Translations under genes and position numbers: made by a program
DNA from: Adiantum capillus-veneris
Taxonomy: Eukaryota; Streptophyta; Polypodiopsida; Polypodiales; Pteridaceae
DNA: 50,647 nucleotides
Reading direction: 5' to 3'
Assembly (NCBI GenBank): GCA_014529385.2
Contig: JABFUD020000339.1
Span: 1-50,647 of the forward strand
Shown: one piece after another, positions 34,753 to 45,390 of the stretch
Position numbering within the stretch: position 1 is the stretch's first letter
How the letters are laid out: every line of letters begins with the position of its first letter
The notes under the pieces: generated by a model
What the model was told of the DNA's origin: nothing
What the model saw: the letters and a program-made list of their open reading frames with translations, nothing else
Databases searched by the model: none

Positions 34753-35732
34753 ATGAGGAAAATGTACAGCCTATGGGGTTTTTTGAAAATGTTAAAGATC
34801 AGCCTATTACTGATGCAGATGTACATGATGTACTTGATGAGGAAAGGGATGAAAATGAGCAAGCTAGAGGTATGCCAAAATGGCTGGTGCATGCATTGCG
34901 TGACAGTAAATTGGATGCACCTTTGTCTAGTCGTACTCGTTCATGCTCTCACCATGCATCTCATGCATCAGATTGTTATGCTTTGGCTGTGTCTAGCTTA
35001 CATGATATTGAGGAGCCTCTGTCTTTTGATGAAGCACAGAATTCAGAAAATTGTATGGCTTCCATGCAAATCAGAATATGATGCACTTATAGAAAATGAC
35101 ACATGGACTTTATGTGATTTGCCTCCTAGAAAAAGGCCATTGGTACGAAGTGGGTTTACAAGTTGAAACGCAAGCCACACGGTGAGATCGATCGCCATAA
35201 GTCTTGACTTGTTGCAAAGGGTTATGCACAGGACAAAGGCATAGATTATGAAGAGACTTTTGCTCCAACTTGTCGTATGACTATTGTGCGTTCTGGATGT
35301 GCATTGGTAGCGCATTTTGGTTGGGATGTACATCAATCAGACATTGTTACTACTTTCTTGAATAGAGACATATTTGAGGAAGTTTATGTAATGCAGTCTC
35401 GCGTTTTTGTCAAGAAAGTACAAGAGGACAAGTGTGCAGATGTAAGAAGGCTTTGTATGGGTTGAAGCAATCTCCTCGTTCTTGGTATGAGAAAGCTGAC
35501 ACTCATTTGGTCAAACAAGGATTTTGTAACAGTCCAACAGAAAGAACACTGTATGTAAAGCATGAGGGTGATGTACTTCTCATTGTGGTTCTTTTTGTAG
35601 ATGATTTGATGATCATTGGACCAAATGAGAGACATATTGCTGAATTTAGGGCTGATTTGAATGCTACTTTCAAGATGAAAGAATTGGGACCGTTGCATCA
35701 TTACATGGGTATACAGTTTAAGCAGTGTGATG
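34753..35732 (+). pseudogene. Copia reverse transcriptase, 5' part
   Basis: A variable acidic linker (ITDADVHDVLDEERDENEQA, 34804-34863; PKWLVHALRDSKLDAPLSS) leads into RVT_2: KWVYKLKRKPHGEIDRHKS, KGYAQDKGIDYEETFAPTCR (35217-35275), WDVHQSDIVTTFLN with the first catalytic Asp, LKQSPRSWYEKADTHL, and the VVLFVDDLMIIG box (about 35586-35621) with both Asp present. Several stops and frameshifts. The gene is cut at 35732 by a minus-strand solo LTR just after HYMGIQFKQCD and continues at 36458. Confidence 0.9.
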
Positions 35733-36457
35733 TGTTAGGAAATAAGACGTAGCTAAATAGATAATTGAGTAGATTACTTAATGGAGAGAGACAGATTTAT
35801 ATACACGAGATTATAGAGTAGAGAGAGAGAGAGAGTACACACGATATACGTGGTTCACCCAATGTGGGCTACGTCCACGGGAAAGCAGCCACTCAATGGC
35901 TTTAGTACTTCAAAACAAGAAGTAGTTTACAAAGGGATTATACCCTTAATGGAGCTCCCGCCTTGCTTCACTCTCACCACCTCACACTCACCTTGTTGCA
36001 TCAACTTCACACTATGAAATGTGTGTAGAAATGGCCTCCTTTTATAGGCCAAAAGGGCTGCCCTCTCTTATGAGAGACAGCCATGTGTAGCCGCCCTTGT
36101 GCGAATAAGTCCAAATCGGACCCTCCAATCCGCCCATGTGTGGCCGCCCTTGAGAAGACAAGTCCGCTTTTGAATTCAGCCACCGGCCACCGGCCATTGA
36201 CTTCCGACCACCGGCCATCGGCCATTGACTACCGGCCACTGGCCAACCGACCGGTTGTTTTCCGACCACTTTTCGGCCGCCGTCCGGCCATAATATTCCG
36301 GCGAAAAAGAATATTCCGACGGAAAAAAAAGTCTCGGGGGCCTCCGCCCCCAAGGCCTTTAAAGTTGCCCCTAATTCTTGTTCGTGAAAATTTTTGATTT
36401 CCGGTGAGTGATTTTCCTTCACGCACGATGGCTTCTCCTCATAATGGGGGCCTTACA
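35733..36457 (-). mobile_element. Solo LTR, minus orientation, inserted in copia RT
   Basis: Plus-strand ends TGTTAGGA ... GGCCTTACA. Read on the minus strand it is TGTAAGG...CCTAACA with TATAAAAGG at 36046-36038 and a pyrimidine/GA tract beyond. The flanks share ATGT (GATGT at 35729-35733, AATGT at 36458-36462), probably a decayed 5-bp duplication; the ends are uncertain by one or two bases. No internal region, so recombination between two LTRs has removed it. Its U3 is GC-rich (36170-36360) with repeated CACCGGCCA words, unlike the rest of the window. Confidence 0.8.
36170..36300. repeat. GC-rich CCGGCCA repeat block in the solo LTR
   Basis: GGCCATTGACT and CCACCGGCCA words recur about every 30 bp (ACCGGCCATTGACTTCCGAC, ATCGGCCATTGACTACCGGC), followed by GGCCG(C/T)CGTCCGGCC. 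The block is dense in CG and CNG methylation sites. It lies upstream of the minus-strand TATA box, in U3. Confidence 0.75.
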
Positions 36458-37335
36458 AATGTGTGCTTTTACCACAGAAAATTACAAGGGTAAATCAGGC
36501 TCCATACTTAACATGATGGTGGTATTTCCTTTTGTCAGAAAAATTACATAGAGACATTGCTATGTAAGTTTGGACTTGAGGATTGCAAACCTATTGCCAC
36601 TCCTATGGAAACACGTTTGAAGTTGAGTCTACATGATGCTGGCGATCCTGCTAATGTCACTCTTTACCAAACTCTTGTTGGATGCCTCATTTATGTATGC
36701 AACATGAGGTCGGATATTCAGTTTGCATTCTCAGAGGTCGGCAGATTTATGCATCGCCCAAGGTCTAAGAATTAGCAGGCTATCAAGAGGAGTTTTTGCT
36801 ACCTTAGTGGCACTTTACATCTTGGCTTGTTTTATCCCAAGGGGGGATCATTGCCGCCATACTTACATGATTTTTCGGACTCAAAATAGGCTAGTGGTTT
36901 TGACACGCAAGTGTCCACAAGTGGTTTTCTTTCATGCTTGGCAGTTCATGTATATCATGGTTGAGAAAGAAGCAACCTACTGTGGCCACTTTAAGTTATG
37001 AGGCTGAGTACAGGGGAGTGTTCACAGCTATGGTTGCATGTGTATGGCTCAGACGCCTTATGGCTGATTTGAGTGTTGGACAAGACACTGCCGACACTAT
37101 CTACACTGACACTCAGAGCGCATTGGAAATTGTGAGGAACCCAGTTTTTCGTGCTTGCACAAAGCACATTGAGGTGCATTATCACTATGTGAGGGAGAGG
37201 CTCTTAGCAGGAGAGATTAGCTTGGCTTATGTGCCAATGTAGGACAACCTTGCAGATCTTTTCACAAAGGCATTGTCTCGTGAGAAGCTTGAAGCTTTCT
37301 GCAAAGCTTTGGGCTTACTCCCCTTTGTGGAGTGA
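36458..37335 (+). pseudogene. Copia RT C-terminus and RNase H
   Basis: Resumes with NYIETLLCKFGLEDCKPIATP (in part at 36540-36602), then TLYQTLVGCLIYVCNMRSDI and VGRFMHRPRS. After frameshifts RNase H follows: TVATLSYEAEYRGVFTAMVA (36981-37040; the AEY acidic residue kept), IYTDTQSALEIVRNPVF (Asp kept), KHIEVHYHYVRERLLAG and, after one TAG, ADLFTKALSREKLEAF. The frame ends in VE-stop at 37335, about 65 bp before the polypurine tract. RNase H degrades the RNA template. Stops make it non-functional. Confidence 0.9.
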
Positions 37336-37400
37336 TCATGTCCTCAGGGCATGGCACTTCCCTTTACTCATGTGCCAGCTCTTGTTCACCGCATCACTCT

Positions 37401-37410
37401 AGGGGGGATT
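37401..37410 (+). promoter_or_regulatory. Copia polypurine tract
   Basis: AGGGGGGATT abuts the TG of the copia 3' LTR. Confidence 0.85.
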
Positions 37411-37647
37411 TGTTACCATATACATGTGGTAGTGATGTGTGTGAACACACTAGGACCGCCGGGGCATTTTTTTTTTCCCTCTTGGGAGGTTTTTTCCCCC
37501 TTGCATTGTATATACGCCCATCACTCTAAGGTTATCTATCTTTCCTTTCACATCTTTACATCACATAAGTAATACACTCTATATTGTGTGCCTAGAGCTT
37601 CCTTCTTCTCCAAGCTGTGAGGTTTCTCTGCAACCCTAATTCCAACA
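37411..37647 (+). repeat. Copia 3' LTR (237 bp)
   Basis: Pairs with 13433-13659. The following five bases, ATTTT, are the right target duplication. Beyond them the chromovirus integrase resumes on the minus strand. Confidence 0.92.
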
Positions 37648-39317
37648 ATTTTCAAAAGTTAGAGGTGAACTTCGTATCACGATCAAGAATTATCCGGTGA
37701 GGTAAACCGTAATATATGAAAACACCTTTCATGAAGACTTGAGCTATATCCTTATCCATAAACGTTGTCTTGATTGGAAATAAATGGTCATTTTTGTAAG
37801 CATATCAACAACCACAAATATAGAGTCATATCCTAGAGATGTAGGAAGTCCAGTAATAAAATTCATGGATATGCATTCCCATTTCATTTGTGGAGCCTCA
37901 ATAGGCTGAAGCTTACCAGGGTATCAAATTTGTTCAGCTTTAATACGTTGACATGTTAAGAATCTTGTAACATAATACAACACATCACCCATTATTCTTG
38001 GCCAAAAGAAACTGCTTATTACAGTAGGGTAAGTCTTAATGTATCCTGGATGTCCTGCTATAGGTATATCATGAGCTTCCTGTAATATTTGAAGTTTGAT
38101 TCTACCATGATTTGGAATACAAGGACGGTTACTAAAATAAAGGTCATCTCCTTCAATGTGGAAGCCTTTGATTTGCCTTTCTTGCTTTTTTGTTCGATTA
38201 TTTAATTTCATCAAGTACTGGATTTTTTGTGTAATACAGGTCCTGAGTCATGCCTTCTCGAATAAGTTCAATTAAAGAAGTAGTAGAGGTTGTGATAGCC
38301 GCTACAGTACTCTTTTTGCTTAAGGCATCGGCCACAAGATTTTTCGTTCTCAGGTTTATACTTGATTCCAAAATCATATTTGCATAACAACTCCATCCAT
38401 CTTTGTTGCCACATATTAAGGTCAGGTCGGGTGTAGATCCACTTCTTATGGTCGGTATGTAGTTCAAATCTCCTTCCAAGAAGATAATGTCAACATACTT
38501 TAAGAGCATGAACAACGGCCAATAGTTCCAAATCATGTGTAAGATAATTTAACTCATGTATACGTAACTTACAAGATTCATAAGCTACTGGTTTTACTTC
38601 TTGAGACAGAATGTCACCGATTGCTTGTTCACTTGCATCAGTGAGCATAGTGAATGTCTTTGAGAAGTCTAGAAGCTGTAGTATTGGGAGCATTCACCAA
38701 AGCTTCTTTGAGTGTCTCAAAACTAGCTTGAGCAGGTTCATTCCAAGTAAACACTTTAGCCTTCTTAAGTGTGTTAGTCAATGAGGATGTAATCTTAGCG
38801 TAGTCTTGAATAAATGTACGATACCATCCTGTTAAACCAAGAAATCTACGTACTTCTCGTACTAATTTGGTGTAGGCCAAGCTATAACAAATTTGAAGTC
38901 ACTTGGATCAGTAGAAACACCATCCTTGGATACAATAAATCCCAAATATTCCACCTTGTCAATGAAGAAGGTGCATTTTCCTAGTTTGACATGAAGTTGA
39001 TTTTGACAGAGAAGTTCAAGTACTCACCACACATGTTATTCGTGTTCTTCTTTGTTTCTTGAGTAAATCAGGATATTATCCAAGAATACAAGACCAAAAT
39101 CATGAAGATGCTCTTGAAACACATCGGTCATGAGATGATTAAAAGTTGTAGGAGCATTGGTAAGTCCAAAAGGCATAATTGTAAATTCATAATGTCTAAA
39201 ACGAGTATTAAATCTTGTCTTTGGTATGTCCTCCTCCTCGATTTTGATTTGGTGATACCATGACTTAAGGTCAACCAATGACTCTTCGACCACTTCAGGA
39301 GAAGAGACAACAGCAAC
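37648..39317 (-). pseudogene. Chromovirus 2: RT, RNase H and N-terminal integrase (right half of split gene)
   Basis: Minus strand from 39317: RT from LVDLKSWYHQIKIEEEDIPK (about 39290-39230), HYEFTIMPFGLTNAPTTF, then the catalytic box as LVFLDNILIYS (near 39075), where the second Asp is Asn. The RT end and connection read RRFLGLTGWYRTFIQDYAKI. RNase H begins at LTDASEQAIGDIL (near 38650), with YLTHDLELLAVVHALK and HTDHKKW. The integrase zinc domain reads AHDIPIAGHPGY (near 38113), with the first Cys of the CxxC pair now Phe (VTRFLTCQRIK, about 37975-37943). The core continues to 37648 and crosses to 13432. The RT fingers are missing at 39318, replaced by unrelated plus-strand sequence. Confidence 0.9.
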
Positions 39318-40255
39318 TTAAGAGAATGACAGTAGCATCGAAGTGATGGGAGTCATCCTCAAAGATCTAAAGAGATCGACACAATCTGAAACACCACCAA
39401 ATAACCAAGAGGGGCCATCAAGTATGCAACCATTAATGGATACAAGTAAGTTACATGGAATGCTCTCTAGTGAGTTAGCTCGTGAAGAGAGAGAAGAATA
39501 CATCTCTATGCTAGGTAATTTCACCACACTGTTCATTGATGGTTATGACAAGATCATAGGCATCATAGTGGTGCAACATCGTGTAAGACTCAACGAAGTA
39601 AGCAAGCATGTAATGCAAAATCTCAGAAAGCTTGGGGTAATTCAACAACAGGCATTGCTCAAAGTGGTAAGAAATCTGCTACAGGCAAGTTTCATTTACC
39701 CCGTCAAACACTCAGAGTGGGTCTCTCCAGTGGTGGTCACGCCAAAGAAGAACGGTAAGTGGAGTTTTTGTGTAGACTACAAACCTCTCAATGCAGCAAC
39801 AAAGAGGGATCATTTTCCCCTCCCATTCCAAGATGAAATTCTCAATGAGGTAGCAAGTCATGAGCGCTACACAGTATGTGATGGCTACTCAGGCTACTAT
39901 CAGATTAGCATTGCAGCAGAAGACCAAAAAAGGACAACCTTCATAACACCATGAGGATGTTTTGCTTACAGGGTGATGCATGTTGGCCTCACCAATGCTC
40001 TGGCCTCATTCCAACGCTATGTAACTTTTGTCTTCCAGCCATTCTTTGGTAATTCAATACGAGTTTTTATAGATGATTTTTGAATCTAAAATTCTCGCTC
40101 CCTCCATTTGAGCAAGGTCTATGATGGCTTGGCTAGGCTGCAAAACCTTGGTTGCTGCTTAATGTAGATAAGTGTCACATTGGTGAAAGCAAGGTCACTT
40201 TTCTTGGCCATGTAATTTCAGCCAAAGGAATTGAGGCTGACCGTAGCAAGATTCA
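39318..40255 (+). pseudogene. Athila/Tat-type gypsy reverse transcriptase fragment
   Basis: Open at 39343-39954: an N-terminal piece (LSSELAREEREEYISMLGNF), then RT fingers and palm: HSEWVSPVVVTPKKNGKWSF, CVDYKPLNAATKRDHFPLPF, YTVCDGYSGYYQISIAAEDQ. A TGA replaces the usual Trp after TFITP (39953), then GCFAYRVMHVGLTNALASF and the catalytic VFIDDF (about 40060-40081) with both Asp intact. It runs to AKGIEADRSKI and stops at 40255, where low-complexity sequence begins. No LTR, integrase or RNase H. It sits head-to-head with the truncated chromovirus RT. Its sequence style differs from the Tat-like element at 15-33 kb, so it is a different family. Confidence 0.85.
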
Positions 40256-40918
40256 TACATGCACACATGCATAAGCACATATGCACAAACACTTAAAGCG
40301 AAGAAGAAAACAAGCGCCACACCATCGACAAAAGGAGAAAGACGACCAAAAGCATGCAAAAGCGGCACCAAATCAATGATTGATGCCGAAGGCATGTCCT
40401 AGCCGGCATCAAAATCAACGAATGCTACACCGACACGCCGCCATGGGGCTCGCACTTCACCAACATTTCATCTGCGATGCACTTTTTCTGGTAATAGCTA
40501 TAGGGTAATTCATTTTCTCTTTTTCACAAATCCAGACTTGTAAAAAAAACCCTTGTATATTCCACTCTCTCTAGGTGATGGTCACAAATGCCCACCTAGG
40601 AGAAACTTGTTTCTTATTCCTTCCAAAATAAAATAGCGATCAACCATCTGGGATCCGGCTTCTTGCTTTGTCTCTCCTAATTAGGGACCTAACCTAATCA
40701 AATTATCCTAAACTAATGCAACTTGCACCTATAAAAGAACACTGAGAGGTCACTATCAATGAGAGCACTTGCAGCACTTGGAAGCACTTAGGGGGTGGGC
40801 AGCACTTGTGAGTCAGCACTTGCGAAGGAAGCCATGCACACACCCTGACTCCAAAGGTCACCACACACAAGAGTAGAATCTCCGTCACATATGGAATTTT
40901 CCCTAGAGAATGCACTAT

Positions 40919-40920
<2 letters not shown>

Positions 40921-40978
<58 letters not shown>
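40921..40978 (+). repeat. (CT)n microsatellite
   Basis: About 29 uninterrupted dinucleotides. The Leu/Ser frame across it is an artefact. Confidence 0.95.
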
Positions 40979-40980
<2 letters not shown>

Positions 40981-41070
40981 CGATCTCCATCTCGCCGAAA
41001 CTGAGGTTTTTATAAATACCACTTTGAATCAAGATTGCTCTCACATCCAAAGGGGTTTTCATCATCTACG

Positions 41071-41071
41071 T

Positions 41072-41170
<99 letters not shown>
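41071..41170 (+). repeat. (CT)n compound microsatellite
   Basis: About 100 bp of CT with three single-base interruptions (TCTTCTC, TCTTCTC, CTCCTCTC). The interrupted blocks suggest repeated slippage within an older tract. Confidence 0.95.
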
Positions 41171-41840
41171 GGTGTGCAGTATTTGTGTTATTTTAAATCA
41201 CTATAGTCCGCGTCCTAGCCGCTCAAAGCTAGGTGGTGCCCCCTTGTTCACTTCCCATGATGAGTTCGGCATGCACGATTCTGGCGTTGAGGCCGTCGAG
41301 GTCCATTTTGTGCGTACACTTGTCAGTAGCAACATAAAAATAGCATTTAGTTAACTTGGCATGAACAATAGTTTTTCAAGAGAGAGAGTTTAGAGAACAT
41401 GACAATAGTTGAGGACCGGATTTATGTGGAGTCGGTCCCCCCTCCAGTAGGCATTTGTATTATAGTTTCTCCCATCAAGCATAACATAAACTTTGTGGAA
41501 AGCATTACCATCCCAAGCCTCAGTCCCAAGACCTCAAACACCTTCGAAGGTGGAGAGAGCTAGCAACAAGGAATGAGGGTAGGGAAGAGGAAGAAGAAAC
41601 ATTTCATAGGAGAAAGAATTAGTTCCTTACTTATCATTACTCTTCTTACTAGCATACATAATAGCATAGTAATGAAGATGGAGAAGATGGCAAGCTTAAG
41701 CATTGAAGCATGGCTCTTGGTTGGATTTGCATTCCATAGCCAAGAGTGTTGGTGTAGGCTCTCAACCTCTCTACTTTCTTACAGAAGGAGAGGGAGATCT
41801 CGTACTTTCACAATACACAATGAGTGTGTGTGTGTGTTGT

Positions 41841-41862
41841 GGGGGGGGGGGGGGGGGGGGGG
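41841..41862 (+). repeat. (G)22 homopolymer next to a (TG)n run
   Basis: TGAGTGTGTGTGTGTGTTGT is followed by 22 G. Length is not reliable in any sequencing chemistry. The potential to form G-quadruplexes is obvious. Confidence 0.9.
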
Positions 41863-42262
41863 TGTTTATACCCCTCAAGAAGCCCTCTAGGTTTCCTCAA
41901 GCCCTTGAACCTTGGGCTCAGTTATCACCACAAGCTTGGCCCTTAAGCCCCTCAATCTTGGTCAGGTTCCCACCTCAAGCACAACCCTAGCATCTCCAGC
42001 ATGACAAGCACCTCAAGCATCTCAATCATCAAGCACTTCAAGCATCTCAGTCATTAGGCATGAAAAGCACCTCAAGCTTTGGGATTTTATTTTTGCGAGC
42101 TTTCAATTTTGAGCTTTTGCAATTGGAACTATTTTTTTGAGCTTTTTAACCCTAATTTTACACTAATAATATCTTTAAATATCACTATGTAGTGCAAAAA
42201 CCCAAAACCTCATAGTACAATCCTTCAACTACCAAACACTTTTAAGAAATATGGAAGCATAA

Positions 42263-42420
42263 GCATGTTTATGCTTATGTAAAATGAAACTTTATAAAAA
42301 GCATGTCTATGCTTATGTAAAATGAGAGCATGTCTATGCTTATGTAAAATGAAACTTTATAAAAAAACATGTCTATGCTTATGTAAAGTTTCATTTTACA
42401 AAATGAAACTTTATAAAAAG
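42263..42420. repeat. Hairpin-rich minisatellite, 27-39-bp units
   Basis: GCATGT(C/T)TATGCTTATGTAAA units start at 42263, 42301, 42328 and 42367 (ACATG in the last). Spacings are 38, 27 and 39 bp, depending on whether the ACTTTATAAAAA tail is present. A near-perfect inverted repeat with 14-bp arms and a 2-bp loop (TAAAGTTTCATTTT, AC, then the complement) lies at 42384-42413. A second (CATAAGCAT, GTTT, ATGCTTATG) lies at about 42258-42279. Confidence 0.88.
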
Positions 42421-43206
42421 CACCATTTGTATGTATTTTTGAGCTTGTACACAAAACGTGATTCTTAAAAATTTTGCTAGAGTGTCCTTTGTATGGAGAA
42501 CACTTTATAAGAAAAAATGTACACCCTTTCTTGGGCTCCCACATGGGATTTCCTTCACATAAACTCTTATTTCCATCACTTTAACGATTTTGTTATCTCA
42601 CAAAAATCAACACACAAGCCAATGGTATCAACATAATCTAACTACATAGAAAATCTTCAATCAAATTCATCTCCACATCATGTGGGCATCATGTACCAAA
42701 CAAACACAAATGAAACAACCAAATGAATTGTATGGAGCATACCAAAATTCCATGTCAATATCACATGGCTGTCGTGTACATAAAAACATAAATCAAAACA
42801 TCAAGATGTGTACTGTCAGAATAGAGTTTCCTCAACCAAGTGTGCATCTACAATCAACATTTCACAGGTCCACATGCAATGTCGGTCAAACATATTTCAT
42901 AGAGCACATCATCTAGCTCTCGACACATGCAATGCCTCATATCTTCTGCAGAAGCTCGGCCCAAACCACCACACCCCGCAAACAATCCAAAACATAGTCA
43001 TGAGGCTCAGTAAACGTTGTCAGCAACTACCTGACCATATAAAAAGTAAGTTAGAAACCTAAAGCAAACACATATATACCATAACATTCACTAGTATCAT
43101 AGTTTAGACTAGTCTTACCACAAGAACAAAGAAAACCACTCTGCCCCGCCTCTAAGAATAACACCATTAATGTCAATGGGCAAGACTACATCATCTATCA
43201 TGTAGC

Positions 43207-43899
43207 TCAATTTGCTGGAAACAATCTCTCGGCAATTTTCTCCCCTGCCTCTCTATCATAGTGTGGCACAGGATGGCCAATACGATAGAAAAGACACGTG
43301 GTAAGATCAAGTACCAAAGCATAAATAAATAACTCAAAGAATGAATGTCATAGCTACAATGTCTTTAGTTAGGAAATTAAACTATGAAACTAAGTTTGTT
43401 ACACCGCCTCTCTAGTGAGTGGATGCTGATATGCCTTCTTATTACACATGAGGGTCCATGTACGTAAGAGCACAAGTCCTACCCTAGTTGCATCTGCAAT
43501 AAAATCTCCAATATGATTGGCCATGCACATGGTGACTAAAAACCCTTGATCAGCCAAAATAGTTAGCTATAGGTACTAGTCCAAAGAAAAGTTACTTACC
43601 CAATGGGATTGTTCCTAGACCATCCACAAGCAAACTTGTAAGAAAATCTGCAAAGATAAGCCTAGCAACCTCACAACACGGCACACCATCTTTGCTATAT
43701 AGATTTGTATTCTGTTTCGCAAAAAAAAAAAAATTATGCTATAAGAAAACCAAACATGAATCATGTTCAAAATCATAGAACAATGCAAGAAGAAAATGCA
43801 AATAAGTAAGCATTATGGAAATCTACCTATCAAGGGAAAACTTCTCAATTTGTGATATATCCACAAGCAAAACATCTACAACGGTTTGGTAATGCAACC
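43207..43899 (-). pseudogene. Family X gene, diverged inverted copy (four exons visible)
   Basis: Unrecognised family; identified by homology to 45965-48565. Minus-strand exons: 43899-43827, exactly 73 nt between a TTGCAG acceptor and a GTAGAT donor, with HYQTVVDVLLVDISQIEKFS; 43711-43600 (ARLIFADFLTSLLVDGLGTI, donor GTAAGT); about 43560-43405 (LADQGFLVTMCMANHIGDF; RTWTLMCNKKAYQHPLTREA); 43314-43207 (LFYRIGHPVPHYDREAGEKI, then TGA). The last exon has TG where its acceptor AG should be (43316-43315), and the third exon has lost its first half. No upstream exons found. The copy is clearly dead, but its intron positions and phases mostly match the other copy. Confidence 0.75.
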
Positions 43900-44011
43900 C
43901 TGCAAGCATCATCCAAAATAGCTTTTAATTAGGAAATATGAAAGACAAAATTGCTAACAATTTTCTTAAACTTGCCAACAGATTGTGTGATCGGCCTTCT
44001 CTCCCAAACCT

Positions 44012-44937
44012 TGTTGGGGGTCACCTCGTTGCATAGCTCCAATGACCAACAAAATTATCAATCCGGAGGGATGAGCTACCCAGCTAGGGCATGGAAAACA
44101 CTCACACAATTAGTGAGCTAATCATGGCAAGAGGAATGGTTCTCTATGAGGTGAGCTTTCCGCCTATGGAGGAGCTAATCCACAATGATGGAAAATCTTC
44201 ACATCCACTTCGCTTCACCTCCAATCAACCCAATCACACACACTAACGATTGCAAGACGCACACAACACTAATCCTATCATGCAACACACCAATCACAAG
44301 CACACACACATAGATCTATTGAGCACCACGCTCCAATCAAATCTACATGCACACACAAGCAAGAGAGGGCAATCACACAAGATTAGAGAGGGATTAACCA
44401 ATAATTAGTTAAGATATAGCTAATCTAAGAATCATAGGCGATCATAAGAAGCATGAGAGAGGCATAGTGAAAAAGAATTAAGCATTGATTAGTGTTAACC
44501 AAGTCACATGAGCAAGGAGAAGATCAAGCAAGGACTCCATAGCCACACACCTCAAGAGCTCTCATCAAAGAGTGCTCTCAACAAATGAGCTTGAGATAAC
44601 ATAGTTTCTTCTACACACTGCCTTATATACCTAGGGTAAAAATATGCAATGTCTGGGCGCCCAAGACCTTTAGGGCTCCACCACTTATTGAATTTGCTAC
44701 CTAGGCACACTAACTAACCTGTTCTTTACAGCTTGGAACTACCATTGAGTCCGTAACACATTAAAATATTACAATGGCTTGAAATAAATTGGGAATTTAC
44801 AATATGTGACCATTTTGGAAAAATGTGAAAAATGTGTAACTCCAATATTTATTGGTTCTTTATATTCATCCTTGATGTGCATCGGTACGTCTTCGGTCTT
44901 TAGCAGCTCCTATTAACTAACGTTGACTCAGTTAACA
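44012..44937 (-). repeat. Possible LTR, minus orientation, with adjacent polypurine tract
   Basis: On the minus strand the purine run AAAAGGGGGGAA (44949-44938) is followed by TGTTAACTGAGTC... The stretch ends CCCCCAACA at 44012, with a promoter-like GGTATATAAGGCAG near 44634-44620. Termini, polypurine tract and TATA fit a 3' LTR of a minus-strand element with its body to the right (44950 onward). Only an unconvincing coding remnant is visible there. No partner LTR in the window. Confidence 0.45.
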
Positions 44938-45390
44938 TTCCCCCCTTTTGATTTTAGTTCCCGTCCTCAGGCACTATTCAAAAGTGTCCGTGGAGGCCAT
45001 AGAAGGTTTTGATTGGTTGTTGATGGGCTAATTGTCTTCATTTGTCGTCGAAATTGTTGATGAGGTTCAATTTGCTGCAGCATCTTCATTGGTCCAAATA
45101 TGTCTAATGTGAGAGATGATGTTGCATTTTTTCGTTGTCATAGCATAATGATGAGGCTGCTATTCATTTATGGAAAGTATGTACATGGGAAGTAGAATGA
45201 TGAGGTTCTAAATTAGGGTCTAATACCTGGATGACCCAAGGGAAAAAAACCCAGTGGAAAAAAAGTGCCTTTGGGATACGGACATTATTGGAGTACTTAT
45301 TAGCATTGGAAATATTAATAAAATACTGAAGGTAGAATTAAACAATGTGTTATCCATGAAAGTGTATTGGGCCGATGCCAATTTTCCAAG

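Larger units (their letters stand above)
13433..37647 (+). mobile_element. Ty1/copia LTR retrotransposon, interrupted by nested insertions
   Basis: Paired LTRs (13433-13659, 37411-37647), both starting TGTTACCATATACATGTGG and ending CCCTAATTCCAACA, flank a copia-order set: gag, protease, integrase, RT, RNase H. The five bases before the 5' LTR (ATTTG, 13428-13432) and after the 3' LTR (ATTTT, 37648-37652) look like a target-site duplication with one change. The site is inside the minus-strand chromovirus integrase. Removing the Tat-like element (14957-33277) and the solo LTR (35733-36457) leaves about 5.2 kb, a normal copia length. All coding parts carry stops or frameshifts. A second, minus-strand copy of the same family lies at 49.6-50.6 kb. 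Confidence 0.92.
40256..43206. other. No recognisable gene; microsatellite-rich
   Basis: Contains CT tracts (40921-40978, 41071-41170), a 22-base G run and a hairpin minisatellite (42263-42420), annotated separately. GTACTTGGAAGCACTTAGG-like words (CACTTGCAGCACTTGG, AGCACTTGTGAGTCAGCACTTG) repeat near 40765-40825, and CAAGCATCTCAATCATCAAG-like words near 41990-42075. No protein motif on either strand. Confidence 0.5.

Noticed and set aside
36042-36426. Open frames on both strands in the solo LTR
   Set aside because: The GC-rich block simply has few stop codons. The sequence is LTR U3, and the peptides are repetitive without a motif.
13433-37647. Single 24-kb giant copia element
   Set aside because: The extra length is explained by nested elements with their own LTRs and target duplications. 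The remaining copia sequence is about 5.2 kb.
41573-41890. 105-codon open frame ending in a Gly run
   Set aside because: The Gly stretch is translation of the 22-base G homopolymer, and the rest has no recognisable motif.
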